Positions 38,396 through 48,573 of a stretch of 64,000 nucleotides of DNA are shown here, one piece after another. The stretch's first letter is position 1. Every line of letters starts with the position of its first letter. This DNA is from Mesorhizobium_K marinum. GTDB taxonomy: Bacteria; Pseudomonadota; Alphaproteobacteria; Rhizobiales; Rhizobiaceae. The notes below the pieces were generated by a model. That model was not told where the DNA came from, did no database searches, and worked only from the letters and a program-made list of their open reading frames with translations. The position numbers and the translations under genes were made by a program. Location: assembly GCF_040813715.1 (NCBI RefSeq), contig NZ_JBFOCH010000022.1; one strand, given 5' to 3'.

Positions 38396-38862
38396 CGCAC
38401 GATCCCGCGCTCGACGCATTCTTCGAGATCGGCGTCGCCGTTCCGCTCGGCGCCCACACCTTCGACGCCGACGGCATCAAGGCCTTCGCCAGAAAATACG
38501 ACCCGCAGCCCTTCCACCTGAACGAGCAGGCTGCCAAGAACAGCGTTTTTGGCGGCCTTTGCGCTTCCGGCTGGCATACCGCCGCCGCGTGGATGAAGCG
38601 CAACCTGGCCACGTCCGGCAAGGCATGGGCCGGCGAAGGCCCCGCCCCCGAGTTCGGGCCGTCGCCTGGGATCACCGGCCTGAAATGGCTGAAGCCCGTC
38701 TACGCCGGCGAGACAGTCGCCTACAGCCGGACCGCCCTGTCACACCGCGCCATCGCCTCCCGGCCGGGCTGGCGGGTGCTTACCGTGCGTGCCGAAGGTA
38801 TCGATTCCAGAGGCGACAAGGTCATCGAGTTCGACAGCGCAGTGCTGGTCAAGGTGGATTGA
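38392..38862 (+). CDS. MaoC-family (R)-hydratase-like protein, second of a pair
   Basis: A 156-residue hot-dog domain paralogous to the preceding gene. The motif is YDPQPFHLNE, then GGLCASGWHT and the hot-dog helix region GITGLKWLKPVYAGETV. Start ATG 38392 is set by the four-base overlap. Paired single-domain MaoC proteins often act together as one double-hot-dog enzyme. The substrate is unknown. It is convergent with apt. Confidence 0.85.
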   Translation: MTHDPALDAFFEIGVAVPLGAHTFDADGIKAFARKYDPQPFHLNEQAAKNSVFGGLCASGWHTAAAWMKRNLATSGKAWAGEGPAPEFGPSPGITGLKWLKPVYAGETVAYSRTALSHRAIASRPGWRVLTVRAEGIDSRGDKVIEFDSAVLVKVD

Positions 38863-38914
38863 GGCAGCCGGCCGCACTCTGGGGCGCGGCAACCGAACCC
38901 GCGTCCTGCGGCCC

Positions 38915-39460
38915 TCAGTGCCCCTCGAAGGCGATCAGCGTCCGCACGTCAACGCCGAGATTTTCAAGCTTCTTGCGCCCGCCGAGATCCGGCAGGTCGA
39001 TCACGAAGCACGCCGCGACGATGTCCGCGCCCATCTGGCTGAGCAGCTTCACGGCGCCTTCTGCCGTGCCGCCGGTGGCGATCAGGTCGTCGACGAGGAT
39101 GACCTTCTCGCCCGGCGCCACCGCGTCCTTGTGCATCTCCATCTCGTCCAGCCCGTATTCCAGGCTGTAGGCGACGCGCACCGTCTCGTGCGGCAGCTTG
39201 CCCTTCTTGCGGATCGGAACGAAGCCGGCCGAAAGCTGGTGCGCGATCGCACCTCCCAGGATGAAGCCCCGCGCCTCGATCCCGGCGATCTTGTCGACCT
39301 TCAGGCCGACATAGGGATGCACCAGCTCGTCAATCGCCCGTCGGAAGGCGCGCGCATTGCCGAGCAGCGTGGTGATGTCGCGGAACAGGATGCCCGGCTT
39401 CGGGTAGTCCGGAATGGTCCGGATCGACGCGAGCAGCGTGTCTTCGAGGGTGGTTTTCAT
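38915..39460 (-). CDS. apt: Adenine phosphoribosyltransferase
   Basis: A 181-residue enzyme that makes AMP from adenine and PRPP (purine salvage). It has the type I phosphoribosyltransferase loop VILVDDLIATGGTA, the conserved IPDYPKPGILFRDIT and the adenine-binding EARGFILGGAIA. The ATG at 39460 follows GATCCGATG on the minus strand. It lies after petC, separated from it by a strong terminator. Confidence 0.95.
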   Translation of the reverse strand: MKTTLEDTLLASIRTIPDYPKPGILFRDITTLLGNARAFRRAIDELVHPYVGLKVDKIAGIEARGFILGGAIAHQLSAGFVPIRKKGKLPHETVRVAYSLEYGLDEMEMHKDAVAPGEKVILVDDLIATGGTAEGAVKLLSQMGADIVAACFVIDLPDLGGRKKLENLGVDVRTLIAFEGH

Positions 39461-39509
39461 CGGATCGGCCCCAGCGCCCCCTAGTTTTGCCGGCACAGGC
39501 GGAAAAAGA

Positions 39510-39532
39510 AAAGGGCGCATGCCGCGCCCTTT
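39510..39532 (-). terminator. Intrinsic terminator of the petABC operon
   Basis: AAAGGGCGC, loop ATGCC, GCGCCCTTT. On the minus strand the stem is followed by TCTTTTTCC, a good T-tract. It lies 23 bases after the petC stop codon. Confidence 0.85.
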
Positions 39533-39554
39533 CTCAATTCGATGGCCGTCCCGC

Positions 39555-40421
<867 letters not shown>

Positions 40422-40453
40422 CGGAAATATCCCTCTCACGCTTTCCGGTCCGC

Positions 40454-41755
40454 TCAGCCTTTGTCCGCCGGCGCGGCGGTCGCGCCTTCGGGATGCCCGG
40501 CCCCGCCCTTGCTCTTCGCCAGCACGGCCTCGGTGATCGAGTTCGGCAGGCGACGCGGCTTCTCGATCAGGCCGAGCAGCGGCATCACAACGATGAAGAA
40601 GGCAAAGTAGATCAGCGTCGAAATCTGCATCGCCGGGATGTACCAGCCCTCGGCCGGCTTGGAGCCGAGCCAGCCCAGGAAGATGGCGTTCGCCGCGAAT
40701 ATCCAGAAGAAGATCCTGTACCAGGGGCGGTAGACCGCCGAGCGCACCTTCGAGGTGTCGAGCCAGGGCACGAGGAACAGCATCACGATCGCGCCGAACA
40801 TGGCCAGCACGCCACCGAGCTTGGAATCGATCGGCCCGATGTTGAAGGTCACGGCGCGCAGGATCGCGTAGAACGGCAGGAAGTACCATTCCGGAACGAT
40901 GTGGGCCGGCGTCTTCAGCGGATCGGCGACGATGTAGTTGTCGGCGTGGCCGAGATAGTTCGGGATGTAGAACACGAACCAGGCGAACATGATCAGGAAG
41001 ACCACCATCGCCAGCCCGTCCTTGACCGTGGCGTAAGGCGTGAAGGCGAGCGTGTCGGTCTTCGACTTGACCTCGATGCCGGTCGGGTTGGTCTGGCCGA
41101 CGACGTGCAGCGCCCAGATGTGCAGGATGACGACGCCCGCGATCATGAACGGCAGCAGGTAGTGCAGCGCGAAGAAGCGGTTCAGGGTCGGGTTGTCGAC
41201 CGCGAAGCCGCCGAGCAGCAGCTGCTGGATCCAGTCGCCGACCAGCGGAATGGCGGTGAAGAAGCCGGTGATGACGGTGGCGCCCCAGAAGCTCATCTGG
41301 CCCCACGGCAGCACGTAACCCATGAAGCCGGTCGCCATCATCAGGAGGTAGATGATGCAGCCGAGGATCCACAGCAACTCGCGCGGAGCCTTGTAGGAGC
41401 CGTAGTAGAGGCCGCGGAAGATGTGGATGTAGACCGCGATGAAGAACATCGACGCGCCGTTGGAGTGCAGGTAGCGCAGCAGCCAGCCGGAGTTGACGTC
41501 GCGCATGATCTTCTCGACCGACTGGAACGCCAGCCCGGTGTCCGAGACGTAGTGCATCGCCAGCACGATTCCGGTCAGGATCTGCGACGCCAGCATGAGG
41601 GCGAGGATACCGCCGAATGCGTAGGCGTAGTTCAGGTTGCGCGGAACCGGGTAGGAAACGAAGGAATCATGCATCAGCCGCGGCAGCGGCATGCGTGCGT
41701 CGAACCAGCGCTCGATGCCGGTCTTGGGCGAATAGGTCGAGTGTCCACCGCTCAT
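40454..41755 (-). CDS. petB: Ubiquinol-cytochrome c reductase, cytochrome b subunit
   Basis: A 433-residue polytopic membrane protein with about eight helices. His pairs for the two b hemes are in IVLAMHY and HSNGASMFF, and in FALHYLLPF and ILHIWALHV. The quinol-oxidation loop has the PEWY motif (HIVPEWYFLPFYAILR). It forms the core of the bc1 complex. The ATG at 41755 lies 13 bases after the petA stop; the last residues are Lys/Ala-rich. Confidence 0.97.
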   Translation of the reverse strand: MSGGHSTYSPKTGIERWFDARMPLPRLMHDSFVSYPVPRNLNYAYAFGGILALMLASQILTGIVLAMHYVSDTGLAFQSVEKIMRDVNSGWLLRYLHSNGASMFFIAVYIHIFRGLYYGSYKAPRELLWILGCIIYLLMMATGFMGYVLPWGQMSFWGATVITGFFTAIPLVGDWIQQLLLGGFAVDNPTLNRFFALHYLLPFMIAGVVILHIWALHVVGQTNPTGIEVKSKTDTLAFTPYATVKDGLAMVVFLIMFAWFVFYIPNYLGHADNYIVADPLKTPAHIVPEWYFLPFYAILRAVTFNIGPIDSKLGGVLAMFGAIVMLFLVPWLDTSKVRSAVYRPWYRIFFWIFAANAIFLGWLGSKPAEGWYIPAMQISTLIYFAFFIVVMPLLGLIEKPRRLPNSITEAVLAKSKGGAGHPEGATAAPADKG

Positions 41756-41768
41756 TGGATTTGTCCCC

Positions 41769-42332
41769 TCAACCGATCCTGACGCGGGTGTCGGATATGA
41801 ATGCGAAATTCGGCACGGCAAGGTTCTCCGGCGCCGGGCCTTTGCGGATGCGGCCGGCTGTGTCGTAGTGTGAGCCGTGGCACGGGCAGAACCAGCCGCC
41901 GAAATCGCCTGCCTGGCCGAGCGGCACGCAGCCCAGATGGGTGCAGACGCCGACCATCACCAGCCAGTTTTCCTTGCCCTCGCCGGCAGCGCGGTCGCTG
42001 TCGGTCGCCGGCGCGTCGGAAGGCAGGTTCGCGTTGCGGGCGACCGGGTCTTTCAGTTCGGCGAGCGGAACGCTCTTGGCCGCCTCGATTTCCTCCGGCG
42101 TGCGATTGCGGATGAAGACGGGACGGCCGCGCCACTTGACCGTCAGCGACATGCCGGGACTGACCTGCGAAACGTCCACCTCGACAGAGGCCAGCGCCAG
42201 CGTCGAGGCGTCGGGGCGCATCTGGTCGATGAACGGCCACGCGACGGCCGCGGCGCCGACGGCGCCTGCCATGCCGGTGGCGACATACAGGAAATCGCGG
42301 CGTGTGGGATCGTGGGTGTCGGTCGCGCTCAC
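41769..42332 (-). CDS. petA: Ubiquinol-cytochrome c reductase, Rieske iron-sulfur subunit
   Basis: 187 residues. The N-terminal twin-arginine signal-anchor is RRDFLYVATGMAGAVGAAAV, which implies Tat insertion. The [2Fe-2S] ligands lie in CTHLGC and CPCHGS. It takes electrons from ubiquinol. The GTG at 42332 puts the twin arginine near residue 11, and I prefer it to upstream in-frame starts. It is first in the petABC operon. Confidence 0.95.
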   Translation of the reverse strand: MSATDTHDPTRRDFLYVATGMAGAVGAAAVAWPFIDQMRPDASTLALASVEVDVSQVSPGMSLTVKWRGRPVFIRNRTPEEIEAAKSVPLAELKDPVARNANLPSDAPATDSDRAAGEGKENWLVMVGVCTHLGCVPLGQAGDFGGWFCPCHGSHYDTAGRIRKGPAPENLAVPNFAFISDTRVRIG

Positions 42333-42598
42333 GGGACTCCGTCCTTTCGTCTCATGATCGCCGGCGGTAGAGCAGTTCCCCTCGCTCACCACACGCCGGC
42401 CCGACTGCGCATGGCAACGAGCTAGCGAGATCCTCCGGCAATTTCGTGGTTTGGTTTATGCGTGACGGTCGTTTTTGTCCAGTCGCTGCCAAGGGGCAGG
42501 GCAGATTGTCGCGGAGCATCGCCAAAGCCGACGATTCAGGCGCTTTCGGCAAGGTCCGTGGGCGCGTCCGGCCAGGGAATGCGGCCGTCTCCGGCCGC

Positions 42599-42913
42599 TC
42601 AGCCGCCGGCGCGACGCCCGGCCCCGAGGCGGACCAGCACCGCTTTGGGAATCGCGTACTCGCGGATTATCGCTTCATGCCGCCGAAAGCCGCAGAGTTC
42701 GCGCTGGATGAAGTAGGCCTGTACGGCGTCCGCCGCCGCCAAAAGGAGCGCTTCCCGGTCATCGCCTTCGCCCGGCCCATCCTTGAGCGCGACCAGCGCC
42801 GCCCTCGCCTTCTCTCCCGCCTTGCCGAGCGCCGCGGCCTTCTCGGCCATGATCTCGTGGCCGAGCAGGTCGAGCCCCGAATCGGCCGGCAGGCCGGGCC
42901 ACATGGACGACAT
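42599..42913 (-). CDS. Small conserved-type protein, possibly DUF6665 family
   Basis: 104 residues from ATG 42913; the frame is open further upstream to 42991, which would overlap the ABC exporter gene. The sequence is helical and reads like a small dimerising protein: LDLLGHEIMAEKAAALGKAGEKARAALVAL, then a loop, then YFIQRELCGFRRHEAIIREYAIPKAVLVRLGA. I associate this pattern with a rhizobial domain of unknown function (DUF6665), from memory and not confirmed. It follows the ABC exporter gene on the same strand. Confidence 0.6.
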   Translation of the reverse strand: MSSMWPGLPADSGLDLLGHEIMAEKAAALGKAGEKARAALVALKDGPGEGDDREALLLAAADAVQAYFIQRELCGFRRHEAIIREYAIPKAVLVRLGAGRRAGG

Positions 42914-42939
42914 GCGTTGCGACAAGCGCCTTTCCCGCT

Positions 42940-44808
42940 CTATTCGGCGGCCAGCCGGTCGCCCAGGAAGCCGCCCGACTGCCTTTTCCACAATTGCGCA
43001 TAAAGCCCGCCGCGGGCAAGCAGGGTCTCATGCGTGCCCTCCTCGACGATCCGGCCCTCGTCGAGCACGATCAGTCGGTCGAGCGCGGCGATGGTCGACA
43101 GCCGGTGCGCGATGGCGATCACCGTCTTTCCTTCCATCAGGCGGTAGAGGTTGTCCTGGATCGCCGCCTCCACCTCCGAATCCAGCGCCGACGTGGCTTC
43201 GTCGAGGATCAGGATGGGCGCGTCCTTCAGCATCATACGCGCGATGGCGATTCGCTGCCGCTGGCCGCCCGACAGCTTGACGCCGCGTTCGCCGACCTGG
43301 GCCTCATAGCCGGTGCGCCCCCGCGGATCGGCGACGTCCATGATGAAATCGTGTGCGGACGCCCTGCGCGCGGCATCCTCGATCTCCGCCTGCGTCGCGC
43401 CCGGCTTGCCGTAGCCGATGTTCTCGCTGATCGCCCGGTGCATCAGCACCGCATCCTGGCTGACGACGCCGAACTGCGCCCGCAGCGACGCCTGGGTCAC
43501 CGAACGCACGTCCTGCCCGTCGATCAGGATTCGCCCGCTTTCGACGTCGAACAGCCGGAGGATCAGGTTGACGACGGTCGTCTTGCCGGCGCCCGAAGGC
43601 CCGATCAGCGCGACCCGCTCGCCGGGCCGGATGTGCAGGTTGAGACCTTCGATGACCCCCTCGCCCTTGCCGTAGTGGAAGCCGACGTTCTCCAGCCTTA
43701 TGTCGCCGGACGCGCGCGCCATCACCTCGGCCCCCTCGGCGTCGCGGATCGCCGGCCTGACCGAGATGGTTCGCGTGGCGTCCTGCACGGTGGCGTAGTT
43801 GCGCACCAGGCCGTTGATGTTGAACATCATCCAGCCGGACATCTGGTTGAGCCGGAACACCAGCGCGAGCGACGCGGCGATCGCGCCGGTGGAGATACCG
43901 CCGCCGGTCCACTTCATGATGCAGATCGCCGCCACGGCGCTCATCATGATGCCGTTCAGCAAGGCGATCGCCGAGCGCACCGTCGACACTGCCCGCGTCA
44001 GCCGCACCACGGCCGCCAGGAAGCTCTCCAGGCCGTCGCGCACATAGGCGTGCTCGCGCCGTCCGCTGTCGAAAAGCTTTACCGACATGATGTTGGTGAA
44101 GGCGTCGACCAGCCGTCCGTTGAACACCGACCGTTCGTCGGCGGTGGCGCGGCCGGCCCTGCGCATTTCCGGCAGCAGGAACCAGATGATGCCGACATAG
44201 CCCAGGAACCACGCCGCCACGACCAGTCCCATCCATGGATCGACCGACGCCAGGATGGTGATGGCGAGCACCATGAAGGTCAGGAACGCCCACATCGTCT
44301 GCAGCACGTTGACGATGAAGTCGCCGACCGCTTCGCCGCCCTGCATGATCTTGGTGGCGATCCGGCCGGCGAAATCGTTCTGGTAGAAGGCGTAGGGCTG
44401 CTCGATGACGCGCCGGAAGGATTGCCAGCGCACCATCGAATAGAAGCCGGGGACGATGACCTGCTGCTCGACAATGGTCGAGCCGATCATCACCGCCGTG
44501 CGCACGACCAGAAGCAGCGCCAGCAGGCCGAGCAGTTCCGGCCAGTGCTCGGCGAACAGCGTCTGCGGGCTCGACGAGTCCAGCAGGTCGATCAGCCAGC
44601 CGACCGACCAGTAGAGCGCGGCATCGACGGCGCCGGCGAGCCCGCCGACCGTCAACAGCAGCAGGAACGGTCCCTTCGCCTGCCGGGCGAAGTAGAGGAT
44701 GAACTGCCAGGCGGTATCCGGCAGCACCTCGCGGTCGGTATCGTGGAAGGCGTCGATCGCGCCTTCGAACCGGCCCCACAGCCTTTCCCGGAAATCGCGT
44801 TCGCTCAT
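42940..44808 (-). CDS. ABC exporter, fused membrane and ATPase domains (first of a paralogous pair)
   Basis: 622 residues: an N-terminal six-helix exporter domain and a C-terminal ATPase with Walker A GPSGAGKTTVV, Q-loop VSQDAVL, signature LSGGQRQRIAIA, Walker B ILILDEATSALD and switch His in IAHRLST. It moves a substrate (lipid, peptide or drug) out of the cytoplasm. Its paralogue is encoded just upstream on the same strand, with a palindromic repeat between. Together they could form a heterodimer, or two separate homodimers. Confidence 0.92.
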   Translation of the reverse strand: MSERDFRERLWGRFEGAIDAFHDTDREVLPDTAWQFILYFARQAKGPFLLLLTVGGLAGAVDAALYWSVGWLIDLLDSSSPQTLFAEHWPELLGLLALLLVVRTAVMIGSTIVEQQVIVPGFYSMVRWQSFRRVIEQPYAFYQNDFAGRIATKIMQGGEAVGDFIVNVLQTMWAFLTFMVLAITILASVDPWMGLVVAAWFLGYVGIIWFLLPEMRRAGRATADERSVFNGRLVDAFTNIMSVKLFDSGRREHAYVRDGLESFLAAVVRLTRAVSTVRSAIALLNGIMMSAVAAICIMKWTGGGISTGAIAASLALVFRLNQMSGWMMFNINGLVRNYATVQDATRTISVRPAIRDAEGAEVMARASGDIRLENVGFHYGKGEGVIEGLNLHIRPGERVALIGPSGAGKTTVVNLILRLFDVESGRILIDGQDVRSVTQASLRAQFGVVSQDAVLMHRAISENIGYGKPGATQAEIEDAARRASAHDFIMDVADPRGRTGYEAQVGERGVKLSGGQRQRIAIARMMLKDAPILILDEATSALDSEVEAAIQDNLYRLMEGKTVIAIAHRLSTIAALDRLIVLDEGRIVEEGTHETLLARGGLYAQLWKRQSGGFLGDRLAAE

Positions 44809-45383
44809 GCGCGATGCCTGTCGGCGTTTTCGTGTCTGATACCCCCCTCTGGCCTACCGGCCATCTCCCCCTCATGGGGGGAGATTTCCTGTCGCGCCGA
44901 CTTTCGCCAATCGCCAATGTTGCGGATNGTCATGCGCGATGCCTGCCGGCGTTTTCGTGTCTGATACCTCCCTCTGGCCTACCGGACATCTCCCCCTCAT
45001 GGGGGGAGATTTCCTGTCGCGCTAACTTTCGCCAATCGCCAATGTTGCGGAAGGAGCGATGACGTCGAAGCTGCCAATCTCCCCCCTTGAGGGGGAGATG
45101 CCCGGCAGGGCAGAGGGGGGTGACTTGGCAAAAGCCTNCTCATGCGCGATGCCTGTCGGCGTTTTCGTGTCTGATACCCCCCTCTGGCCTACCGGCCATC
45201 TCCCCCTCATGGGGGGAGATTTCCTGTCGCGCCGACTTTCGCCAATCGCCAATGTTGCGGATGGAGCGATAACGTCGAAGCTGCCAATCTCCCACCTTGA
45301 GGGGGAGATGCCCGGCAGGGCAGTGGGGGGTGCCTTGGCAAAAGCCTAACGTNNNTGGGGGGTGCCTTGGCAAAAGCCTAACG
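44809..45383. repeat. Intergenic palindromic repeat region, over-represented by three scaffold gaps
   Basis: Between the two exporter genes one stretch appears three times (from 44806, 44931 and 45141), separated by N at 44928, N at 45138 and NNN at 45353-45355; the last 29 bases also recur. Copies one and three agree; copy two differs at several bases. Collapsing the copies leaves a true spacer of about 208 bp. Within it is a foldback element (see 45178-45330). The repeat probably caused the assembly break. Confidence 0.85.
45178..45330. repeat. 153-bp foldback (RIME-like) intergenic element
   Basis: The left arm (45178-45221) and right arm (45286-45330) are inverted repeats of about 44 bp with a few mismatches. 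Each arm contains its own palindrome (ATCTCCCCC, short loop, GGGGGAGAT). Similar ATCTCCCCC/GGGGGAGAT elements are scattered through rhizobial genomes. No coding capacity is seen. Confidence 0.65.
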
Positions 45384-47255
45384 TCATTCCGCGGCAATGT
45401 CCTCGGCCGGTTGCGGTTCCGCCGCCGCATCGTCGAGCAGGAAGCCGCCCGACTGCCGGCTCCAGAGCTGCGCATAGAGGCCACCCTGCGCGATCAGTTC
45501 GTCGTGCGTGCCGTCCTCGACGACACGGCCACCGTCCATGACGACCAGCCGGTCCATCGCCGCGATGGTCGACAGGCGGTGGGCGATGGCGATGACGGTC
45601 TTGTCCTGCATCAGCCGGTAGAGATTCTCCTGGATGGCCGCCTCGACCTCGGAATCCAGCGCCGAGGTCGCCTCGTCGAGGATCAGGATGGGCGCGTCCT
45701 TCAGCATGACGCGCGCGATGGCGATCCGCTGGCGCTGTCCTCCGGACAGCTTCACGCCGCGTTCGCCGACATGCGCGTCGAACCCCTTCCGGCCCTTGGG
45801 GTCGGTCAGTCCCGCGATGAACTCGACCGCCTCGGCCCGCTTGGCGGCTTCGAGCATCATCTCCTCGCTCGCGTCGGGCCGGCCGTAGAGGATGTTCTCG
45901 CGCACCGACCGATGGAGCAGCGAGGTGTCCTGGGTCACCATGCCGATATGCGCGCGCAGGCTGTCCTGCGTCACCGCGCCGATATCCTGGCCGTCGATCA
46001 GGATCGCCCCCTTCTCGAGGTCGTAGAAGCGCAGCAGCAGGTTGACCAGCGTGGATTTTCCCGCGCCCGAGCGGCCGACGATGCCGACCTTCTCGCCCGG
46101 CCGGATGGTCAGCGAGAGGTCCTCGATGACGCCCTTGCCCTTGCCGTAGTGGAAGCCGATGTTGCGGTACTCGATCGCGCCGTCGCCGACGACGATCTCC
46201 TTGGCGTCCGGCCGGTCCTCGACCAGTCGCGGCAGCGAGATCGAGCCGATGCCGTCCTGCACGGTGCCGATGTTCTCGAACAGCGCCGACATCTCCCACA
46301 TGATCCACTGCGACATGCCCCAGAGCCGGAGCACCAGGCCGATGACAACGGCAACCGCGCCGATGCTGACCGCATCGCCGAGCCACAGCCAGATCGACAT
46401 CGCGCTGACCGCGAACAGGAGCAGCGAGTTCATCAGGTAAAGCAGGCCGTAGAGCGTGGTGACCAGTCGCATAGAGCGATGGACCGTCTGCAGGAACTCG
46501 CCCATGCCTTCCCGCGCATAGGTCGCCTCACGCCGCGCATGGCTGAACAGCTTGACCGTCTGGATGTTGGTGTAGCTGTCGACGACGCGCCCCGTCATCA
46601 TCGAACGCGCGTCAGCCTGCTGCTCGGCAACCCTGCCGAGGCGGGGAATGTAGTAGCGGAGCAGGAGCACGTAGCAGATCAGCCAGGCGACGAGCGGCGC
46701 GGCCAGCCGCCAGTCCGACGAACCGACGATGAAGAGCATGCCGATGAAGTAGACGATCACGTAGTTCAGGACGTCGATCAGCTTGATCACGCATTCGCGC
46801 ACGGCGAGCGCCGTCTGCATCAGCTTGGTGGCGATGCGGCCGGCGAACTCGTCCTGGTAGAAGGTCATCGACTGCTTGAGCAGGTAGCGATGCACGTCCC
46901 AGCGGATGCGCATGGGATAGTTGCCCATCAGGGTCTGCTGATGGAACAGCGACTGCAGCAGGGCCATGCCGGGCAGCACCACCACGACGACCAGCGCCAT
47001 GCCCGCCAGCTTCCAGAACTCCGTCTGGAGGAACGTCTCGCGGTTCTGCGCCGACAGCCAGTCGACGATCGAGCCCAGGAAGCCGAACATCCAGACCTCG
47101 GCGATGGCGATCGCCGAGATCAGCAGCCCGGCGGCCGCGATGTAGGGCCACGTCCCCCGCGTGTAGTGGATGCAGAATGCGACCAGCGTCTTCGGCGGCT
47201 CCACCGGCTCCATGGCCGGGAACGGATCGAGGCGATTTTCAAACCAGCGGAACAT
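45384..47255 (-). CDS. ABC exporter, fused membrane and ATPase domains (second of a paralogous pair)
   Basis: 623 residues. The six-helix exporter domain is followed by Walker A GRSGAGKSTLVN, signature LSGGQRQRIAIA, Walker B ILILDEATSALD and IAHRLST. The C-terminal ~250 residues are strongly similar to the protein encoded at 42940-44808, including the ending LWSRQSGGF versus LWKRQSGGF, which indicates a tandem duplication. ATG 47255 follows GAAAGAG. It probably belongs to the same transcript as the first exporter. Confidence 0.92.
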   Translation of the reverse strand: MFRWFENRLDPFPAMEPVEPPKTLVAFCIHYTRGTWPYIAAAGLLISAIAIAEVWMFGFLGSIVDWLSAQNRETFLQTEFWKLAGMALVVVVVLPGMALLQSLFHQQTLMGNYPMRIRWDVHRYLLKQSMTFYQDEFAGRIATKLMQTALAVRECVIKLIDVLNYVIVYFIGMLFIVGSSDWRLAAPLVAWLICYVLLLRYYIPRLGRVAEQQADARSMMTGRVVDSYTNIQTVKLFSHARREATYAREGMGEFLQTVHRSMRLVTTLYGLLYLMNSLLLFAVSAMSIWLWLGDAVSIGAVAVVIGLVLRLWGMSQWIMWEMSALFENIGTVQDGIGSISLPRLVEDRPDAKEIVVGDGAIEYRNIGFHYGKGKGVIEDLSLTIRPGEKVGIVGRSGAGKSTLVNLLLRFYDLEKGAILIDGQDIGAVTQDSLRAHIGMVTQDTSLLHRSVRENILYGRPDASEEMMLEAAKRAEAVEFIAGLTDPKGRKGFDAHVGERGVKLSGGQRQRIAIARVMLKDAPILILDEATSALDSEVEAAIQENLYRLMQDKTVIAIAHRLSTIAAMDRLVVMDGGRVVEDGTHDELIAQGGLYAQLWSRQSGGFLLDDAAAEPQPAEDIAAE

Positions 47256-47300
47256 GCAATGCTCTTTCAAGGAATTCGGTATCGATACGCCGCGCGACGC

Positions 47301-47711
47301 TCAGGCCGCGCGGCTCGTGTCTTGCGAGCCGTCGGGCTCACGGGGTCTGGCCAGATCCGCTTCCTGGTCGAGAACCCATACATAAGGCTTTCGACCGGAT
47401 TCGCCGAGTGGCGTGCTTTCGCTGGCCGGGACGGCGGCCTCCGCCTGCCCGGCGTCACCGCGCAAGCGCTCGGAAACCAGCCCGGCCAGCCGTGCGAACA
47501 TCCCGGGGCGCTGCACCGCGCGGGCGAAGTCAACATCCGGCAGCCTGCCCGGATGCGACCGCGACCGCGGGCGGTAGCGCGGCATGCGCGGGTCGCCGAG
47601 CGCCGTCGCCCACGCGTCAAGACGCGTATCGTCCAGCCTGATCGGGTCTTCGTAGTCTCTTATCGGCAAGAAGTGCGGATCACGGCGTCCGCGGTGGGAC
47701 CTGAAAAACAT
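47301..47711 (-). CDS. Small hypothetical protein
   Basis: 136 residues, rich in Arg, Asp and Pro (MFFRSHRGRRDPHFLPIRDYE at the start; RYRPRSRSHPGR in the middle). The ATG at 47711 is preceded by AAGGA at a good distance, and the gene leads into the ABC exporter gene on the same strand after about 45 bases. Apart from that, no domain is recognised and it could be a fortuitous frame. No signal peptide or membrane segment. Confidence 0.5.
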   Translation of the reverse strand: MFFRSHRGRRDPHFLPIRDYEDPIRLDDTRLDAWATALGDPRMPRYRPRSRSHPGRLPDVDFARAVQRPGMFARLAGLVSERLRGDAGQAEAAVPASESTPLGESGRKPYVWVLDQEADLARPREPDGSQDTSRAA

Positions 47712-47985
47712 CGCAAGAATCCTTGGAGAACCGGGAAAGGTTTCCGGCGGAATCCGCGATCGGCTTTTTGGAAGTGTCTAAAGCGTCGAACCGATTCCGC
47801 CCTCAGGCGAAACCCCATCGAATGGGGCGGTGGATATCTACGGTCATCATGAATTCCATATCCGCCTCCGCTGGTTCGAGTTGACAACGCCGCCCCTATA
47901 GCCGCATTCCGCAGCGAAAGCCACTCCGAATGGCCGCGCCGCATCGCTCTCCTGACGACTGTGGCCATCATGCAACTCGCACCCG
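47712..47985. other. Divergent intergenic region
   Basis: 274 bases between the hypothetical gene (minus) and trmL (plus). No gene is supported. Promoters for both directions are expected but none was identified confidently. Confidence 0.4.
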
Positions 47986-48540
47986 GTGAGCCCCGTGGCG
48001 AACTTCCGCATCGCGCTCTACCAGCCCGACATCGCCGGCAACACCGGTGCCATCCTGCGGCTGGCCGCCTGCCTCGGCGTCGGCGTCGACATCATCGAGC
48101 CTGCCGGCTTCGACCTCTCCGACCGCAACCTCAGGCGCGCCGGCATGGATTATCTCGAAATGGCGGCGCTCACCCGGCATCTCGACTTCGACCGCTTCGA
48201 GCAATGGCGGCGCGGCGAGGCGCGGCGGCTGGTTCTGTTCTCGACGACGGCCGCCCTGCCCTACACGGATTTCGCCTATGCGGACGGTGACGTGCTCCTC
48301 TTCGGCCGCGAATCGGCCGGCGTGCCGGCGCATGTCCACGACCGGGCAGATCGGCGCCTGCTCATCCCGATGCCGGGCGGCGGCCGCAGCCTCAACCTCG
48401 CACTGTCCGCCGCCATGGCCGCCGGCGAGGCAGCGCGCCAACTCGGCTAGGCTGCCGGCGCCCGCGACGACGTCGCACAGGGCCTGGAGCCTGGCAGACC
48501 TCGGCGTCGGAATGGCGAATTCTCGGTCGGATATCGGCAT
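47968..48540 (-). other. Open frame downstream of a SoxR-type promoter, antisense to trmL (possible truncated SoxR target)
   Basis: An ATG at 48540 is preceded by a strong GGGAGAGAG ribosome-binding site and lies about 35 bases downstream of a SoxR-type promoter. The first 30 codons (MPISDREFAIPTPRSARLQA and on) lie outside trmL; after that the frame is the antisense of trmL, which is clearly a real gene. The likely reading is a truncated SoxR-regulated gene whose remainder is lost. A small real protein or an antisense transcript are alternatives. No family is recognised. Confidence 0.3.
47995..48450 (+). CDS. trmL: tRNA (cytidine(34)-2'-O)-methyltransferase TrmL
   Basis: A 151-residue SPOUT (knotted) methyltransferase. 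It has FRIALYQPDIAGNTGAILRLAA at the start and the knot region LLFGRESAGVP and IPMPGGGRSLNLALSAAMAAGE. It methylates the wobble ribose in tRNA-Leu species. I chose GTG 47995, with GGTGAG upstream, over GTG 47986. An antisense frame runs through most of the gene. Confidence 0.93.
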   Translation: MANFRIALYQPDIAGNTGAILRLAACLGVGVDIIEPAGFDLSDRNLRRAGMDYLEMAALTRHLDFDRFEQWRRGEARRLVLFSTTAALPYTDFAYADGDVLLFGRESAGVPAHVHDRADRRLLIPMPGGGRSLNLALSAAMAAGEAARQLG

Positions 48541-48573
48541 GGCTCTCTCCCGGTTTGCACGTCCCGGAGACAG

